Translations under genes and position numbers: made by a program
Assembly: GCF_964656455.1 (NCBI RefSeq)
Contig: NC_135720.1
Location: 54,338,598 to 54,402,597, forward strand
Direction of reading: 5' to 3'
Length of the DNA stretch: 64,000 nucleotides
DNA from: Halichoerus grypus
Lineage: Eukaryota > Chordata > Mammalia > Carnivora > Phocidae
In this document: piece after piece, positions 47,575 to 59,785 of the stretch
How positions within the stretch are numbered: position 1 is the first letter of the stretch
Layout of the letters: every line of letters begins with the position of its first letter
The notes under the pieces: generated by a model
Database searches by the model: none
What the model saw: the letters and a program-made list of their open reading frames with translations, nothing else
What the model was told of the DNA's origin: nothing

Positions 47575-47700
47575 AGGTTATTATTACCTTACCATGGAGC
47601 CTTGGGCAGGTCGTAACTTCTCTGAGTTTCTGTTTCCCCAGTTTGTAAAAGAAAAGTGTTGGACTAGATGCTCTCTAAAGTCTCTTTCAACTCTAAAAAT
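47575..47700 (+). mobile_element. MIR-family fragment (MIR3-like)
   Basis: CCTTGGGCAGGTCGTAACTT, GAGTTTCTGTTTCCCCAGTT, GTTGGACTAGATGCTCTCTA, AAGTCTCTTTCAACTCTAAA. Confidence 0.7.
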
Positions 47701-47867
47701 TGTTTTTTTAAAATTATTCTGCCTATTTATAAATATATATGCTTCTAACAAAACTTGAACAGCCTTATAAAAAACCTACTATAAACTTTATATGATCTGC
47801 TATAACCCTTACAAAGCTTGTATAAAAATCTAAGCCCTTCTTCTTGCTCATTTTGTCTTTCCAGCCT

Positions 47868-48610
47868 CATTCATTCATTCATCAGGCATTTATAGGGTAC
47901 CAAATATAGGACAGACATGGTGCTATACTTTGAGTGAGAACATAGCAACAACTAAGTCACAGTTGATGTGTTCAAGCATCTCACGGGCCAGAAGACACAT
48001 AACGAGACTAGTAGACTGCGATCAAGTCCATATAGTGAGGGCTGGGCCTGCAGAAGGAGGCAGCCCACAGAACGGTGGGTCCCTTCTCTGCCCTGAGGGC
48101 TGAGAAGGATCTCTGGAGGAGGTAGGGTGTGAGTTGAATCTTAATGAATGAACAGTAGTCACGCCAGCCCAGAGAATGGGAAGAACACCTCAGGTAGAGA
48201 GGACAGCACGACAAGGCACAGGGGCCCAAGGGAATGTGGAGTGTGAGGAGGGCAGACGTGTCGGCAGGGTGTCCTGTGTGGGTCATGGCCATGTGGGGCA
48301 GAGCCTGCAGCAGCAGGAAGGTGCGGGGAGTCTTCGAGAGGCTTCATTCTGTAGGTGATAGAAAAATGCCAAAAGATTAGAAATAGGGGGATGACATAAT
48401 AGATTTAGGTGATAGGTGGATCACATTTTGACAGTGGTCTGGAGGAAAAATGAATTAGTGGAGGCCAGATTAAAATCAGAGGAACAAGTTGGGGGCTGCA
48501 GACATAATCCAGGTGAGAGATTCTCAAGGCCTGGGCGGGACAATGATGGTACAAGTGGACAAGTGGGGAAGTGGGGGGGCAGGATTGACATCATATTTTG
48601 GAGAAGGATG
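47868..48610 (-). mobile_element. L2 LINE 3' portion, ~0.74 kb
   Basis: Antisense L2 order: CATTCATTCATTCATCAGGC, a CATGGTGCTATACTTTGAGT region, GAAGGATCTCTGGAGGAGGT, GTTGAATCTTAATGAATGAA, AATGGGAAGAACACCTCAGG, ACAGCACGACAAGGCACAGG and GCAGACATAATCCAGGTGAG. The plus-strand frame at 48416-48826 lies partly in this relic and is therefore discounted. Confidence 0.75.
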
Positions 48611-50072
48611 TGGGTCTATTTAGGTAACAACCAAGTCCCTGCCTACATCGGTCCATTTGATTCTCCCAATGTGAACAGCAGGAGAAAAATGTTACCTGCT
48701 CCACGTTCTCAGATTTGCATCTTTAAAGTTGTACTTGCCACTTATTTCACATTAGGGAAGTTGAAAGAGGGACATGGACTCCCTGCGTTCCAAGAGGCTC
48801 ATGCATTGATCATCATCAACTTTTAGAAACTGTGAGCAAAACATTTCCAGTCTCACTTGGTCATCCTTTATTCATGCTAAGAGGGCTTTTGTGGAGGGGA
48901 GGTTAGCACCATTGAACAGGACTCATGTCATTCACCGCATTGGTTTCCAGTTTTCAACAGAGAGCCTGTTCACAGCCAGGGACAGCAAGCAGTCCATTCA
49001 ATTTAGGCATCTGCAACTCTCTGTGCAAGTGAGTCAGAAGCAGAAGGTTGGCTTTTCCTTATGAAAGGCAGATGCCTTTGAAACTCAGGGGGCAGATTCT
49101 GAGGACAGTAAATGGGGTAAGATTGTCCCCAAATTCCCTGGAAACCACCGAAGGTGGTTGATAAGATTTGACCAGCCCAGGGAACCAGCAGTTGCCCTGG
49201 GGAAGCTCCAGAGGGAAGTAAGGCTCTGGTCCCAGCTAGAGCTCTGAAGTCCAAATGGCATTTACAGGGCTCTGTGATTTACACCGATTTATACAAGATT
49301 GAAGGCACTTTATGAAATCTGCTCCTACAATTACATTTCCTAAGAATTACTAGGGATTAGAATGTCACTATTCTCAAACACTCTGCCACATAGTTTTCTG
49401 TAAACAGTTTATACAGAAATAAAGGAGGGGGAATGATCAGTTGCCAGTTTATGTGAGCTTTTCCATACAGAGGCTCACTAAGGCCAATTCCTTCTGATTT
49501 ATGTACCAACTGCCTGTAACCAGCTGGACAACAGTCATCCTGACTCCTTACCACTTTTAGAACGTTTTAAAAGTAAGCCCTAATAAAAGGCTTCCTTTCT
49601 ATTATCCCTGTCCTTTGGGATGAGGAAAATTCCCCACAGAAATTGTACACATTTTGCGAAAGCCGTAAATTCCGGCAGTGACATTTTAATGTCCCAAAGT
49701 CAGTGCATAATAAATGTCTCCTGTTATAAGTTAGAGCCTTTCTGGGATGTGTTGACCTTTGAAGTCTCTCCAATAGATAAGCTTCTCTCTTATTCAAGGC
49801 TATCATCCATTGGTTTTAACTTCTATTAACCATAAAATTACGGTTGAAATTCTTCTGAAATAGAGGAATTATTTGGCTTTTTTTTTTTTATAGCTGAGAT
49901 GATGCTCAACTTTGGTGACTAGAATCACTTTATTTTTGTAGCACTGAAGAATTAAAAATCAAAATCACATTTGGGGAGGGACATATCACAGAGTGAATGT
50001 GCTGGAGAAATTGGAATGTGCATAAGAGTTCAAATACACACAGTATTTAATATTGTTACATAGCTATTTCAG

Positions 50073-50075
<3 letters not shown>
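48611..50075. other. Unique DNA, nothing recognised
   Basis: No supported gene. A T-run lies at about 49880-49890. Confidence 0.4.

Positions 50076-50103
<28 letters not shown>
50076..50103 (+). repeat. (CA)14 microsatellite
   Basis: Uninterrupted ACACAC tract; likely polymorphic. Confidence 0.95.
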
Positions 50104-50884
50104 GAATAATTGTGAAACTTACTAAAACAATATCCACTAAGAATTTTTTTTTTGAGATTCTTTATTAATAATCTTACTGTTTATGCAGAATCCACTTCCT
50201 GCTATCAAAGTTGGATTTTCTGCTCCCAAAAGGACTGGGTATATTTTACAGATTGCTGGACATGAGGGAAAACTAGAGCACAGTCAAGGTCTGCTGACCT
50301 CTTTGGCCTCCTTATTCCCTGTCCAGCGAGGTACACACACTCCCCCTACTAACTTGGGAACACCACTTGGGTGGTGGTTCCTCCACCCAGAAATGGGTCT
50401 CACTACAGCCTGGAGCCTGTAAGGAGAAGCCCACATGCAGATCCTGTCTTGGAGTCCATCGAAGAAAATTCCTGTGGGATCTGTTGAGCATTTGGGGCTG
50501 AAGGACAGTTTTTCTCTCAGACATTTTTCTGACCAGAGCAGAAGAGCCTCAGGGCTTCCATGTATGGATCATGTGTCGACAGCATGCCAGGTGAAGTCCA
50601 TCTAGCAGTGAGCCAGCCAGACCTGGTCTCTTCCCTCTGGAAGTGAGCTCTTGTATCTTCAAGTTAAACAGTGTTTGGTACCAAATTTAAAAATGGAGAC
50701 CCAGAACTCTGTAGTGCAATTCCATTGGTGTGAAAACAAATACACAGGAGTAAACAAGTATATATGCACACACTTGTATATGCTTTAAAAACGTTCCAAA
50801 GACCAGAGTAATGCTGTGGAATGGAGGAGAGAAGAGAAGCGTTTTTATTTTCAATGCCTCTCTCTCTATTTTTGGCTTTTATTC
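50104..50884. other. Unique DNA, nothing recognised
   Basis: The frame at 50183-50422 has no recognised family. Confidence 0.4.
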
Positions 50885-51104
50885 TGTGTACAATAATTTT
50901 TTAAAAAATATTTTATTTATTTATTTGACAGAGATATCGAGAGCAGGAACACAAGCAGGGGCAGAGGGAGAGGGAGAAGCGGGCCTCCCGCTGAGCAGGA
51001 AGCCTGATGCGGGGCTCGATCCCAGGACCCTGGGACCATGACCTGAGCCGAAGGCAGATGCTTAATGACTGAGCCACCCAGGCGCCCCTGTGTACAATAA
51101 TTTT
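50885..51104 (-). mobile_element. SINEC on the minus strand, perfect 16-bp duplication
   Basis: The SINE (50901-51088) is the only clear antisense copy here. The tail reads TTTTATTTATTTATTTGACA on the plus strand and the head reads GAGCCACCCAGGCGCCCC. Flanking TGTGTACAATAATTTT at 50885-50900 and 51089-51104 are identical, so the insertion is recent. Confidence 0.97.
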
Positions 51105-51237
51105 AAAGAAATTTAGTCTTTGAAACCACATACAGTATCAAGGTATATCTTTATAAACAAACATGGAAAGGTATATTGTTGAACGGTATAAAAAGCAATT
51201 TATAAGTAGCAAGGAAGATTCCATTCTTGTAAAAACT

Positions 51238-51284
51238 AGAGATAGATGATAGATGATAGATAGATAGATAGATAGATATAGATA
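51238..51284 (+). repeat. (GATA)n microsatellite
   Basis: GATAGATGATAGATGATAGA then pure GATA units; likely variable in length. Confidence 0.95.
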
Positions 51285-52680
51285 ATCGGGGGGTAAACAA
51301 CTGAGGATATAAAACAAATTGGTATGGAAAGTTACCTCCAGGGGATGTAGTGAAGGGAGAGGCCTCTCATTTTCTGTGTTGCATATTTCTGTAACATTTG
51401 ACTATTTTTCAGTGAGCGTGAATGGACCATCAGAAGAAAATGATTTTTTTACATAAAAAATGTTGTGGTATGTTTTATGCCAAACCACTTCAGCTAATCC
51501 CTTTTTGTCTCTGTAATAAAAATAACTTAGAGAATATTAGAGCAAAGAGTAGATATTTGAAGGATAAACATTTACCCAGAACTAGCTTTTCCAAATCCTT
51601 ATAATTCTCCTTTCCCCTTGTAAGTCCTAAATCAGAAAGGATTTCACATAACTCTTCAGGTTCGGTTTGGAGCCAGTCCCTCTGTGGGGATGTCGCAGGG
51701 AAAGGCCTGAATGAGCTGCAGCCCAGCAGCGGAAATTGAGATCCCGTGCGGGTCACCCGCCCTTCCTCTGTGCCACCTCTCCGCAGCCATCCCACTGGGA
51801 AAGGGTCCTTAGTCTGAGGGGCAGAAGGCCCCTTTTGTCTTTAGCCCTTCAGCGTGACCTTGGACCCCAAAACCTTTGCTATCTTCTGGGCCTCATGGAG
51901 AGGTAGCAAGCAGATTCAGTTTTCATTTTACTTTCGGAGCACTCATTTGAAGGTTTTCATTCTGAATTGGCCTGAGTCCGGGTCTCAGACCCACACGCGG
52001 TGGCAAGCTCTGGCCTGGTGGAAATGGCCCAGGCAGGTCTGTCTGTACTTTCACTTCCCACCCAGATTCCTGAGTACAGACCAATGGGAGATTGCGTCAG
52101 ATTCGCCAAGGCAGACCAATTAGACAATCCTGAAATCCCCTTGATGACACAGCAGGCATGAAAGCCTGTTTGTACCCTATCGCATTGTTAACTTTAGATG
52201 CAGTCTGGCTCCCTTACAGAAGGAGCTCGCCAAAAGAGGCAGAGAATGCAAAGAGATCAGTCCGAGGATACAGAAAACCTGCCTGGGCCAGTTAGTCCTC
52301 GCTTGTTTTGTAATGCAGACAGAGGAGGAGTTAATTCCAACCTCAGCCAGTTGCAAGAGACATTGTTTCCATGAAGTTACTCTGGAGAAGGAAGGGCCTT
52401 CTAGGTGCTGGGAGCTGATGTTGGCCAAGCCCACACAAGATGGAAGCTGGGAAGGGTAACTGGTATCCTGAAAAACAAGAAGTCAGTTATCCAGTGCCGA
52501 ATTACTGACAAAATCATGTGAGTGCTTATAACAGGGCAAATCACAAGTGTATGAATAAAATCAAGTATCGCTAAAGAGACAAAAAGCAATAGCCAACGTA
52601 TAAGAGTACCAGGGACATCATTTATGTTATTAATGAAGTATTTAGAACACACGCATCAGATAGACCTTTTAATTCATGTG
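51285..52680. other. Unique DNA, nothing recognised
   Basis: No supported gene or nameable repeat. 51,660-51,800 is moderately GC-rich. Confidence 0.4.
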
Positions 52681-52693
52681 AAAAAAAAAAAAA

Positions 52694-53440
52694 TCGGACT
52701 TTGGGGATATGTTGCAGTCTGTAAACAGTGACGTCTTAAACGTCTTTATAGTTGATACCAACACCAGCAACATGATCCATTTAAGACTAGGTGGTATTTT
52801 GGAAAATGTCATAGATTCGCTTTTCCATGCAAAGATGCAGAAAAAACTATCTGGGCATGTTAACCATTATTTGCTTTTAGCAGAGCCAGTCTTCTCCCGA
52901 GCCTTTCCAAATATTTATCTATAGAATAGTCTTTCCGCTCCTCTGCACTACGAGGCTTGAAAACTATAATCGAAGATGTACTTAAAGCTTTTCACCTGTC
53001 GGCAGCTCGCAGCGCTTCCCCTGATGATGAGTGGATAGATATCATCTCGAAAGGGTGGAGAGAAGCACAGACAGGGATAAGGACATACGTTGGCAGAGTG
53101 GAACACAGGATGGAATTCCGAAAAGCTTCGAAAGACATGGAAGTCCAGGAGCCCCAGGAAAAGGCTGGTGAGAAGAAATGTAAGTAAGACTAAAAACAAC
53201 AGCAACAAAAAGATACCCCGGTGCTTTGATAAGGATGTCAGTTACAGGGTTCGTGTTTTCTACCCAGAAGTCAAGAAGGCACTGAAACTGAGGATTTCGC
53301 ATTCCAGAACCTATAAATTTATCTCTGATTTAATCTCAGAGGATTCAAGTGACTTCCACAAGCAAGAAAAAAAGTGGAGCCCAAATAGAAGAAAAAGAAG
53401 TAAGAGTTGTGTAAGAAGTAAAAAAAAGTCCTATTAGAAT
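52694..53440 (+). pseudogene. Unidentified protein-like block, frameshifted (probable pseudogene)
   Basis: Three plus-strand frames in series look like consecutive parts of one protein. (1) About 52694-52924 encodes SDFGDMLQSVNSDVLNVFIV...AEPVFSRAFPNIYL and stops. (2) 52957-53187 encodes KTIIEDVLKAFHLSAARSAS...VQEPQEKAGEKKCK. (3) 53090-53437 is useful from about 53165 on, encoding DVSYRVRVFYPEVKKALKLR and a very basic end with SPNRRKRSKSCVRSKKKSY before a stop. The composition (long amphipathic stretches, then a charged Ser/Lys/Arg tail) is protein-like and the shifts fall where one frame stops and the next opens. This suggests a coding sequence broken by small indels. AATAAA at 53632-53637 could be its polyadenylation signal, but no A-tail follows. 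I do not recognise the family. Confidence 0.45.
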
Positions 53441-53796
53441 TATCATCATAAATTGGATATAATTGTGTTGTTTTGTGTTAATAATATTTTATGTTAATGA
53501 AGCATAGCACTTTTATCAATATCTCTTAACTTTTAGTACTCTTTTAAGTATCAATCTATCCTGAAGTACAGGTTTTTAGTAATATCCCTTTTTGCATAAT
53601 TCTGATTTGTCATCTATCCTCCAAAGTTCCTAATAAACGTCTGTGTTCCATTTGTAGTTCTGTTGCTTCAGCCACATATCTAAAATGACAAGAAACCAGT
53701 GAATGAGCGGAAACAATTTGAAAATGAATTTGCTAGTTTAAAAAAAATGCCATAATTCAAAATATGAGATGAGTCAAAGGGAGGCATTGCCCAGAA

Positions 53797-53800
<4 letters not shown>
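53441..53800. other. AT-rich possible 3' untranslated part
   Basis: An AT-rich stretch after the block above, with AATAAA at 53632-53637. Nothing else recognised. Confidence 0.35.

Positions 53801-53801
<1 letters not shown>

Positions 53802-53830
<29 letters not shown>
53802..53830 (+). repeat. (CA)14 microsatellite
   Basis: Uninterrupted ACACAC tract, 29 bp. Confidence 0.95.
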
Positions 53831-53834
<4 letters not shown>

Positions 53835-54910
53835 AGAAAACTGTATAATCAGGCAAGTTCGTTCACTTTCCAACAACAAATGAGTCATTCATCAGTCTAT
53901 ATGTCACATATATTACAGAACTTGAATCTAAAGTGGTATTTACCTTTCGACAACAACCAAAAAAGCCCCTACGGTCTCGCGTTACCTCAGGTTTCCCCTA
54001 AATTTCTCAACACGCTCAACTCGTCCATTACCCTTCAGAAGAGCTGATCTGAGAAACTTGAATCGACACAGTAAAACAACCAATTATTTTTCTACTTTGC
54101 ACAGAGAATAGTCACAGCCACTCTTCGTGTCCAAAGCCATTTTTCCTTCTGCTGGGAGCTACTAAACAAACCAGTCAATCCATCAATAACTTTCAAGGAA
54201 TAATTACTCAAAAGCCCTTGTAGAGCTGAGTATGGACCATGGTGCTACCTAAGACTTTAAAAGAAAGGTTCTAGAAATATGCAACAAATAATAATAATTC
54301 ACCAGTCACCCCTGGCAAAGACCAGCAGCCTTATATTTGGGGCTGCTGGCTGTTTTTCCTTGGGGGAAGGACTTGTTGATAATTTAAGCTTTCTGTCAGG
54401 GCTTTTCCCCCAAGGAGTAGAGAGGGGCTTTCTGTCTTCACATGGTCTCTGTGACCTCACACTCTCCAGCTCCTGGGTCAAAAAAATCTGGATTTTATGT
54501 TATTAAAGTACACAAAAGATGAATAAGTGAGGGGATAGATCAGCTTCATATTTATACATGAAGCAAAATCAGAACATGTCAATATTGGTCAATGCCATGT
54601 AATGGATACACTCATATTTGTTATATTAGTTACTGTAAACTTTCTATGTATTTTTTAACTTTTAAAACAAAGTCAAATAAATCAATTAAAGGAGCTTCAT
54701 GTTTCTACAGAAAAAAACATTCTTTTACTTCATAAATCAATGAAATATATGTCCTGTAAATCAATGAAATAAATATTCTTCTAATGTTTGTTTCATAAGG
54801 AAAAGTTTGCCACAAGTATTCCATTCCTAGAACCAAGGTAGAAGTTTTTTTTGTGTAGAGAATGGGCCAAATATTTGCTGTTTGAGATCAGGAAATATTA
54901 AAGTCTATTT
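53831..54910. other. Unique DNA, nothing recognised
   Basis: No supported gene. AT-rich from 54,480 on. Confidence 0.4.
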
Positions 54911-55054
54911 AAAAGTTCATAGAGGGGTGCCTGGCTAGCTCAGTTGGAGGAGCATGAGACTCTTGATCTTGATGTCGTGGGTTCAAGTCCCTCGTTGGGT
55001 GTATAGATTACCTAAATAAATAACTAAATAAACTTTTTTTAAAAGTTCATAGAG
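54911..55054 (+). mobile_element. Short tRNA-like SINE, Can-SINE relative
   Basis: The element is 54925-55040, only about 116 bp. Head GGGTGCCTGGCTAGCTCAGT with an A box (TAGCTCAGTTGG) and a near-canonical B box (GGTTCAAGTCC), followed directly by TGGGTGTATAGATTACC and AAATAAATAACTAAATAAAC. It lacks the CT-rich body of the other SINEs. Identical flanks AAAAGTTCATAGAG at 54911-54924 and 55041-55054 show a clean insertion. It is a minor SINEC subtype close to the parental tRNA, not a tRNA gene. Confidence 0.92.
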
Positions 55055-55124
55055 AACATTGTGCAGTAGGATTAAAAACTTAAAAAAACTATCGACATGA
55101 GAAAAGAAAGAAATCTGGATTTTA

Positions 55125-55295
55125 GTCTAAGTTCTGCTGCTAACTTACAATTTGAACTCTGACAAATGTCTTAAGTTCACCTGGGTCTCAGTTTTCTTAT
55201 TTTAAAAGTGGAGATGATAACACCTTTCAAACTAATGCGCTTGGCTTTTGTAAGGAAGGGATGTATAAAACTTTCAAAGAACAAGCGCTGTTTGA
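55125..55295 (+). mobile_element. MIR SINE
   Basis: TCTAAGTTCTGCTGCTAACT, CACCTGGGTCTCAGTTTTCT, TAAAAGTGGAGATGATAACA, ACAAGCGCTGTTTGAATGTT: sense MIR. Confidence 0.75.
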
Positions 55296-55392
55296 ATGTT
55301 AGATAGTTTCATGAAAAATATAGTACCTTCTTCTGATTTCCTCCTCTCACAAATGCCATTAATAAAAATTATGGTGAGAGTGAGACTGGCAT

Positions 55393-55618
55393 TAAAAGTA
55401 CATTCCTGGGGCGCCTGGGTGGCTCAGTTGGTTAAGCAACTGCCTTCAGCTCAGGTCATGATCCTCGAGTCCCAGGATCGAGTCCCACATTGGGCTCCCT
55501 GCTCGACAGGGAGTCTGCTTCTCCCTCTGACCCTACCCCTTCTTGTGCTTGCTCTTTCTCTCTCAAATAACTAAATAAAAAATAAAATAAAATCTTAAAA
55601 AATAAAAGTACATTCCTG
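55393..55618 (+). mobile_element. SINEC, young copy with perfect 16-bp duplication
   Basis: The SINE (55409-55602) has head GGCGCCTGGGTGGCTCAGTT, ACAGGGAGTCTGCTTCTCCC body and an AACTAAATAAAAAATAAAAT tail. It is flanked by identical TAAAAGTACATTCCTG at 55393-55408 and 55603-55618. Confidence 0.97.
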
Positions 55619-57585
55619 ATCCACGCACTGCCAATTACGGTGCCATGGGCATCTGGGCACTTACTGTGTCTTAGCTAGTGGTCATGATCCACCTTTGTAC
55701 ACAAAGAGATTCATTCTCTCAAGGCTTGATTCTAGAGTGACTTCCTCTTTCCATGTTGGAATTTTATTGCACCTGACATCCAGATGGAAAAAGGCAGAAT
55801 GTTCCAGAAGTGGTTGATAGATCCACTTTAAATTTAATTTAAGCCTGTGGTGATTAATGGTCCCTGTGCACATTTTTTTCTGATTTGTAGTCATTTGAGT
55901 TGAAAGTTGCCCTAGCTACATTCCACTAGGTTCCCTTTTACATATAACAAATTCACACTAAATCTGGTTTGGTGAGACCCTTTTTCAGTGGGCCTCTCAA
56001 TCATAGATGTAATAGAGTATCCTGGTTCCCAGTTGAGTGCAGCAGTCAGTTATAACATCCTGGGAACATAGTCAATTAGCCTGTGATTCATGTTGGAATA
56101 ATGCATTGCTTTCTAGTAAAAGATTCCTTGGAGTTGTGTCTAGAGTTTAATAGCAGACGACTTTTACAAGAACATTTTGTTGCACAAAAATTCCCTTCAT
56201 AACTTTTAGAAATTGCGTTTACACAAGAGTGTTTGAATAGCACAGACATTACTGAAGAGTGGCCAAATCCAGTGCAGTCATGTCACATAATTTTCCAACT
56301 CTTGAATAATAATATTCTAAGCTGAGGTTGAGATTCTACCACTCTCCAATGTGGTTTTCTGTTCTGAGGTGGTTTGTTTTCCTCCCTGCCATTCGTCACA
56401 TTTTATATCCTGGGAACAGAACCACTAACCTCCACGAAGAGAACATTTTTAATGACCTTGGTAGTTCTCGAGATGACTTATGTCTCATGACTAAGAACAG
56501 ACTTAAAAATGTAGGCACTGTGGACTAGATTTCCGGGCCTTCCTCAAGGTGCTGAGAAAGTTTAGGCAAAACATACGCTGTTCTCCTGCCTGTAAATGTT
56601 CTCATCTGTAAAGTGGGAGAAAAGTACTGATCTACAGCACAAGGCTATTCTCTAACTGCAGGGGGGAAAAGTACTATCAGTAGAAAGTACTACCAGATTA
56701 TTAAATAAAAATATTTGACCCTAGCGTTTTGAAACTTTCATTTAGAAGAAAATCTTTACTTAAAATGGGAAAAATGTGTCATTTTAAAATTCATAAAAGG
56801 AAAAGCAAGCTTTTTGATTGTACGAATGTAACCAACAACTCCATCAGGATTAGGAATCAATCTACCTGTAGAACATGGCAGACTTTGGAGACATGTCCAA
56901 GATTCTTTGTACCGCTCATCATTAACACTGTCTCAAGAGCACACAGATAATTCTGGTGACGTTTGGTACCTACAAAACTAGAAATGTGGAAGTTTGTGGG
57001 CTTTGCCTTCGTAGATGATACCCAGTACAGGAAATAGAACCAAGACCATTTCCAATTTCATTGGTTCCAATAGAACCAATTCCATTTTCCTGTGTCCCAG
57101 GGTTGTATGGGTATTTCCTATCAGGTCTCCAAAAAGCATATTCTGTAGATCTGGAAAAGAAAGTGTGACTATTTCCTGAGACACACTTAATATGCCCCAA
57201 CTCCATCACCACACCAAGTCACCACTCAAGGTGGTTGAATTTCTATAGTGTGATATATAACATGGAATCATTGTATCCTGTGTTGCATCAAATACTAATA
57301 CTTCGGAAGCAGTCAATGTACAAGAGGCAGGCAAAGCTTCTGCCCAAAAGAGACAGATCTGATAGAAGATACAAGACCTCGATTCTTCCCCGACTCTCCT
57401 CCTTCCTAAGGCTGGGTGAGGCACCTTTCCTCTGCTCCCCTCCCTCATCGCGCTTCCTGCACTGCATGGTAGTTTTGTGGATGGGTATCTGTTTTCTTTA
57501 CTAAACCAAACCAGCACTCGGTAGATGTACAAAAACTGGACAGTCTCCTTTTCTTTTCTTTTGCCCTTTTGTTACATTAATTTCA
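55619..57585. other. Unique DNA with a possible MIR scrap
   Basis: GTTCTCATCTGTAAAGTGGG at about 56589 is a MIR-like core, but too short to delimit. No gene is supported. Confidence 0.4.
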
Positions 57586-57589
57586 TCCA

Positions 57590-57810
57590 TTCTTTTATCC
57601 AACAAATATTTTAAGCTCCTACTATGTGCCAGCCACCCAAATGCATTATCTTGTTTAATCTTTACAGCTCCACCGGCATTCCCACTTTAAAGATAAAGAA
57701 ATAAGAAATTAAGCCCACTTGCCCAAGTTCAGTGAAAGAAATTAAAAAAAAAAAAAAGGAAGAAACCAGGATTTAAAATTAGATGTCTCTGGCATCCCAG
57801 TCAATGCCTT
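57590..57810 (-). mobile_element. MIR SINE
   Basis: ATCCAACAAATATTTTAAGC, CTACTATGTGCCAGCCACCC, TTTAATCTTTACAGCTCCAC, CACTTGCCCAAGTTCAGTG; an A-run interrupts at 57743-57757. Confidence 0.75.
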
Positions 57811-59585
57811 TTCTCCTCCATCGTACTGTCTCGTAGGCCGAGGCTGTTACATCGAGAACGATAGAAATCATGGAAAGAATACTTAAGGAAGAGTATGTAC
57901 GGGCTCTTTCTGTGGGAGGAGCTGGATGACAATTTGAGATGCTCTGGAAGGTTTAGGCACAGAAGGTGACTGACAAACACGCGTGATGTTTAATACAGCA
58001 CGTCCTAGTATATTTTGTAAAACTTGAAATAACACTAGAGCCCGTCAGTTCTGTAAAGTGGAGGTCACCAGAGGAAGAGTGAAAGAATACCGTGTAGGGG
58101 CGCCTAGGAGATAGGACAGTGCAGAGCCTGGGGAGGGGGCTGCAGTCAGGGCTGGAAACCAGGACCCAGTTTCAGGGAAAAGATTTTGAAGTAAAAAAGT
58201 GCCCTTAAGGCTGATCTCTACAGCTGGGAAAGGAGAATTCAAGACTTACGGGAACAGGTACCAATTACCATTTGGCAGGAAGGCAAAAAAAGCCTCAGGA
58301 AAATGCCAGGGATTTCATCAGGATAAACTTGTACAAGAATGTTAAGTTCAAGAGCACCAGATGGCATTTTTCTGAGGTACTTGGTATTATAAACAGATAT
58401 TTCTGATACAGGCATTTCCTCGGAGACAGAAGAAAAGTCGTCTGCAGAATTTTATTTGAGGACTGATAAGTGGCACCAGAGGAAGCCACATACGCATGAC
58501 CATTCCTGGTGGAGACGTGAGCCAGACAAGGAAGCCCATTCGCTTCTGCCTACATTTGTTTTCTTTGGTTTTCTTGAGGCTTCCTGGTAGTAGCCAAGCT
58601 CGAAAAAATAAACTTTTGGTACCTCTTTTAGGAAACACACTTTTCGTGTCTCTTTCTGGAAACCATCCTTTTATGACACTGGAACTCTTCCTTTTATCAT
58701 TCTGCCCTCTCAGAAAAGAGAAGATGAAGATTTTCTCTTGGCTAATAAATGGCATAAATAGAAAGCTTTTGAGGATCTTTGAGTAATTTGGAAGAAAGCA
58801 TTAGAGAAATTTATTTCATTCCTGTTAATAAATAGCCAACGTTTCTCAAGATGCTAAAAGTAGGGCATTTGTTTCTCCACTGTATACACAAAGATCTCCT
58901 GCATTTGTGTCCTCCTGCACGCATTTCCTTTGCTCTCTGCCTCCGGGCCCCACCCCCTCACCCTGCCCAAGCCAGGAGCATCTTCTTCTGTCTTCTCCGG
59001 TCCCTTTCTAACTTCCACCTCTCTGTATTCTCCCATATGGCCCCATATGCTTCAAATAAAAGCCCATTGTCCATCTGACAAGTCGCTTTTCTCTCTTTCA
59101 TATTCCTCCTTATGAGTCACATCCCCTGGAAGTCCATCTTCCTTCTGGAGTGTCTTTCTTTCTAAACTACTTCAGATCCTGAAATGATGAAGAGAATCAC
59201 AACAATACCCTATTTTCCTGACTTCTTTGTCACGTAAACACTCTCAGAAAACTTCCTTTCAGAGATCTTCCATCCTTTTCCTTTTATGATGTCTTTTAGG
59301 GACTATTATAAGTCCAAGAGGCAGGGATGCTGTGGGAGTTTGCTTTGTGCACTTCTTAACATGCTTGTTAGATTCTGGAATGTCACTTAGGATATGAAGG
59401 CAGTAGCATAGGAGGACAAAATGAAAATATAGTCGATGAGCAAAAGCACATTTATTTATAAAATGCATTGAAAAGTCAAAAGGAGCCCATCATATTTCAG
59501 AATGCACACGCAGTGAGAAAGATCTAGACTACAGCTGTCTTCCACTGAGGCGAGACCTGCGTAGACTGGGCCTCCAAGGAGCGAA
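57811..59585. other. Unique DNA, nothing recognised
   Basis: Overlapping frames on both strands (58387-58786; 58851-59115) have no family features. GGGGCGCCTAGGAGATAGG at 58098 only mimics a SINE head. Confidence 0.4.
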
Positions 59586-59589
59586 GACA

Positions 59590-59785
59590 GAAATAAGACA
59601 GGTCCAGGTTTGAATCCCAGCTTCATCACTTACTAACAAGTTAATGTCTCAAAGCCTCAGGCTCCTCTTCTATGAAATGGGAATAATAATCTGACTCCTG
59701 GCTTTGCCGTGAGGTTTAAGTGAGAGAATGCATGTGAGTTGCTCAGCATGGTGCCCGCTATAAGGTGGATGTTCAAATAAATGAG
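59590..59785 (+). mobile_element. MIR SINE
   Basis: CAGGTTTGAATCCCAGCTTC, CACTTACTAACAAGTTAATG, CTTCTATGAAATGGGAATAA, GAGGTTTAAGTGAGAGAATG. One of the best preserved MIRs here. Confidence 0.88.

Noticed and set aside
48416..48826. 136-residue open frame
   Set aside because: It overlaps an antisense L2 relic and continues into unique DNA without motif or splice support.
50076..53830. CRISPR-like repeated units
   Set aside because: The repeats are (CA)n and (GATA)n microsatellites; no spacer structure, and the genome is mammalian.
54925..55040. A tRNA gene, because of clear A and B boxes
   Set aside because: The acceptor-stem pairing is absent, an A-rich tail follows and 14-bp target duplications flank it: this is a SINE.
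58098..58116. SINE head mimic GGGGCGCCTAGGAGATAGG
   Set aside because: The match stops after about 10 bases; no body, boxes or tail.
58387..58786. Overlapping sense/antisense frames of 122 and 96 residues
   Set aside because: Opposite-strand shadows with no motif or splice-bounded structure.
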